Part shown: positions 62,001 through 64,000 of the stretch, in pieces | How the letters are laid out: each line of letters starts with the position of its first letter | How positions within the stretch are numbered: position 1 is the first letter of the stretch | Assembly: GCA_029204225.1 (NCBI GenBank) | Contig: MU831862.1 | Location: 36,042 to 100,041 of the forward strand | Direction of reading: 5' to 3' | DNA length: 64,000 nt | Source: Diphasiastrum complanatum | Taxonomy: Eukaryota > Streptophyta > Lycopodiopsida > Lycopodiales > Lycopodiaceae | The notes under the pieces: model-generated | Database searches by the model: none | What the model saw: only the letters and a program-made list of their open reading frames with translations | Told to the model about the DNA's origin: nothing | Translations under genes and position numbers: made by a program

Positions 62001-64000
62001 AGCAAAGATTTATTCAGTCCTGCTTCGCGATCCTAAACGAAGAACAGGAGCACGCAGACGCTTGCAGCTCATCACCGTTGGATTATCATATCAACGTTCA
62101 GATCTTGCCACGCTGTATAGTAACGACTACCATGTTACACGTGTCATATATCCAAGTGGTCGTATGTAAGATATCTCGTGTCAATAAGGCCCCCCAATTG
62201 GGTCCCAGCTTTTGCAAGCTTCCTTCAACACATTTATGAGCTGCACTTCCTCAACTGTGCCTTAAACCTTCAGGTATGTGCCTCAAATTTAAGGCCAGCG
62301 AGGCTGGTTGTCGTGTCCGTCCCCATCGACCCGAGATGGACAAATGTGAACATCCCCGAGATAAACTGGTTCCATGCCTATGACTTAAGATCGACAAATG
62401 TGACCTGCCTGCCGAGATGATAAAATTGGTGTATCGATGTCCTCATAATTTATCTACTTGAAAATCCCAAAAACAAGGAATTCCAACTCATGTCTTAGAT
62501 CACAGTCACAAATCGTGACCACCGCAATTTTAGATTGCATTACAAAAATTTAGGAGTTGATGACGGCTCGTGAAAACTAGGAGAGTGGGGACATGATGGA
62601 CCCAGGGTCAAGAATCAACGAGTCCCCACAATCCCAACTCAATGGGACAGTTTTAAAAGGTATTGTAGAACCATTGGGTTGAACCCTGAGCATATAATAT
62701 GGAACTGGCTCAACACAACATGTTACACATTACCTTTACGGTATAAACCAACCAGTTCCACATTACATTCAAGGCACATCCGAAAAATACAACCTCACAC
62801 AACTCAACCCAATTGGATTCGTGTTATGTATACGGCATAACCCAGTCGACAACACGACATGTAGTAATTTGAGCTTTCTTTCACTCTTTTTTTTTGTCAG
62901 ACACAACGTAACCTTCCTAATCCTCCTACTTTTGCAACATCCTTTGCAAGCTAGTTTACGCTTGGTACCTAGGCTTCCTTTGCATGATTAAAATATAAAT
63001 AGAACATGGTCTTTAATGCGTGAATGGTGAGCTTGGTATGCATATGTGGTAGGTAAGAGCAATTCCTTTTGCATGTTGGTTAAGAATCTAATTCCAGTTA
63101 AGTGAGCTCCTCAATGTTACCCCATAGTCGAGCCATGGTGAACTGTGCCCCAAATGTACAATCTATCTTATGAACTTCTCAAAAGTTCAACCCAAAAAAT
63201 GATTCATATGGTTGGCCACTGTATGAGTATGAAACTACCCATGAGATGCTGTGAAGGGGGGAGGTGGGACTAGTGAAAGCAAATATCGTCACAAGTGCAA
63301 GTGTAAGTAATTTTTTCTAGTGCACTCACCCTTGACATACGTGGCAATGTGCAAGTGGGCAAAAGTTAATTGCCTTGCAAGGTCTTATCATACATTCAAT
63401 CAAGACTTTAGTGGACCCCATCAAAGAGAGGCAATGACATTTGGACCTTTTGAAAATTTTCAATCATAGCCTCCATTTACATGTTGAACATGGGAGACTA
63501 CGCAATGTATGTAATTGTAGATGTAAAGGCCAAATATCTAACTTGAGGCAACTGGATAAGAATCACAGACACATTTTAACTTGTATGTTTGTTGATGTTT
63601 AGGTTTGTCTAAGTTTGAAACCTTAGGTGAGGTGAGTAAAGGCAACCAATATGCCATACTACTTTAAAAGTGGCATTATAATATTGAGAGAAATTTTGTT
63701 GCTTGTCAAACTTTTCTACCAACCAATATAACCTTTTACCTTTGCCATCCTTGGGTAAATTTTTAGAACAACCATACCAATATAACATCTGGTAGAGGCC
63801 TCTACCACCACCAGAATGTGTCAAAAAAAAGTGTTCGTTGTCCTAAAATGGCCTACTGATTGATGATTTGTTTTCTCGCCTTTACATTAGAGGCTCATTC
63901 CACTTAGCCACATGGGTAGAGACACTGAGAAGTTCTTTTGTCTAAATTGTGGATATTTTACGTGTTTGTGCATAACTTTGTCATATTCCTTCATGAATTG
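62001..64000. other. Unassigned flanking sequence
   Basis: No gene, transposon domain or clear repeat seen. Short open frames are not supported. The first few hundred bases may contain upstream regulatory DNA of the kinase gene. Confidence 0.4.

Overview
This window is nuclear DNA of a land plant. It holds one host gene, which is on the minus strand, and a dense bed of decayed retrotransposons. The evidence for a plant is Ty1-copia and Ty3-gypsy elements primed by initiator tRNA-Met (TGGTATCAGAGC-type primer sites), plant-type LINEs, hAT-type MITEs, and a host kinase of the plant MAP4K/germinal-centre-kinase type. Introns of 7-11 kb filled with transposons suggest a large, repeat-rich genome (inference). 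I cannot name the species.

Layout. 1-6.3 kb: pieces of chromovirus and other gypsy elements, a truncated Copia (Copia-3) with two LTRs in tandem, and a chromovirus LTR. 5.8-21.4 kb: a minus-strand chromovirus whose protease/RT/RNase H segment is inverted in place. It is split by Copia-1 (7983-20088), whose leader is in turn split by Copia-2 (12736-18971). Copia-2 is the youngest and best preserved: 735-bp LTRs and a gag-pol frame broken by a single stop. 21.4-33.6 kb: degenerate short-motif arrays, a Copia-4 remnant, two inverted remnants of an unusual reverse transcriptase flanking a long fold-back, and otherwise featureless DNA.

33.6-61.6 kb: a complete gene for a Ste20/MAP4K-type kinase on the minus strand. 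I assembled 21 coding exons by hand; they give an uninterrupted frame of 720 codons plus stop with consistent splice sites and phases. Kinase exons 1-11 run from 61600 to 38117 and the Ser-rich regulatory tail lies in exons 12-21. Intron 1 (10.7 kb) holds two gypsy remnants, a LINE scrap, a palindromic LTR pair and a MITE. Intron 2 (3.3 kb) holds a hAT MITE with an 8-bp target duplication. Intron 10 (7.4 kb) holds two LINE remnants flanking a deleted gypsy element with target duplication ATCAT. 61.6-64 kb: the gene's 5' UTR/promoter side and unassigned DNA.

Apart from the kinase, every coding segment I recognise is transposon-derived and nearly all are broken.
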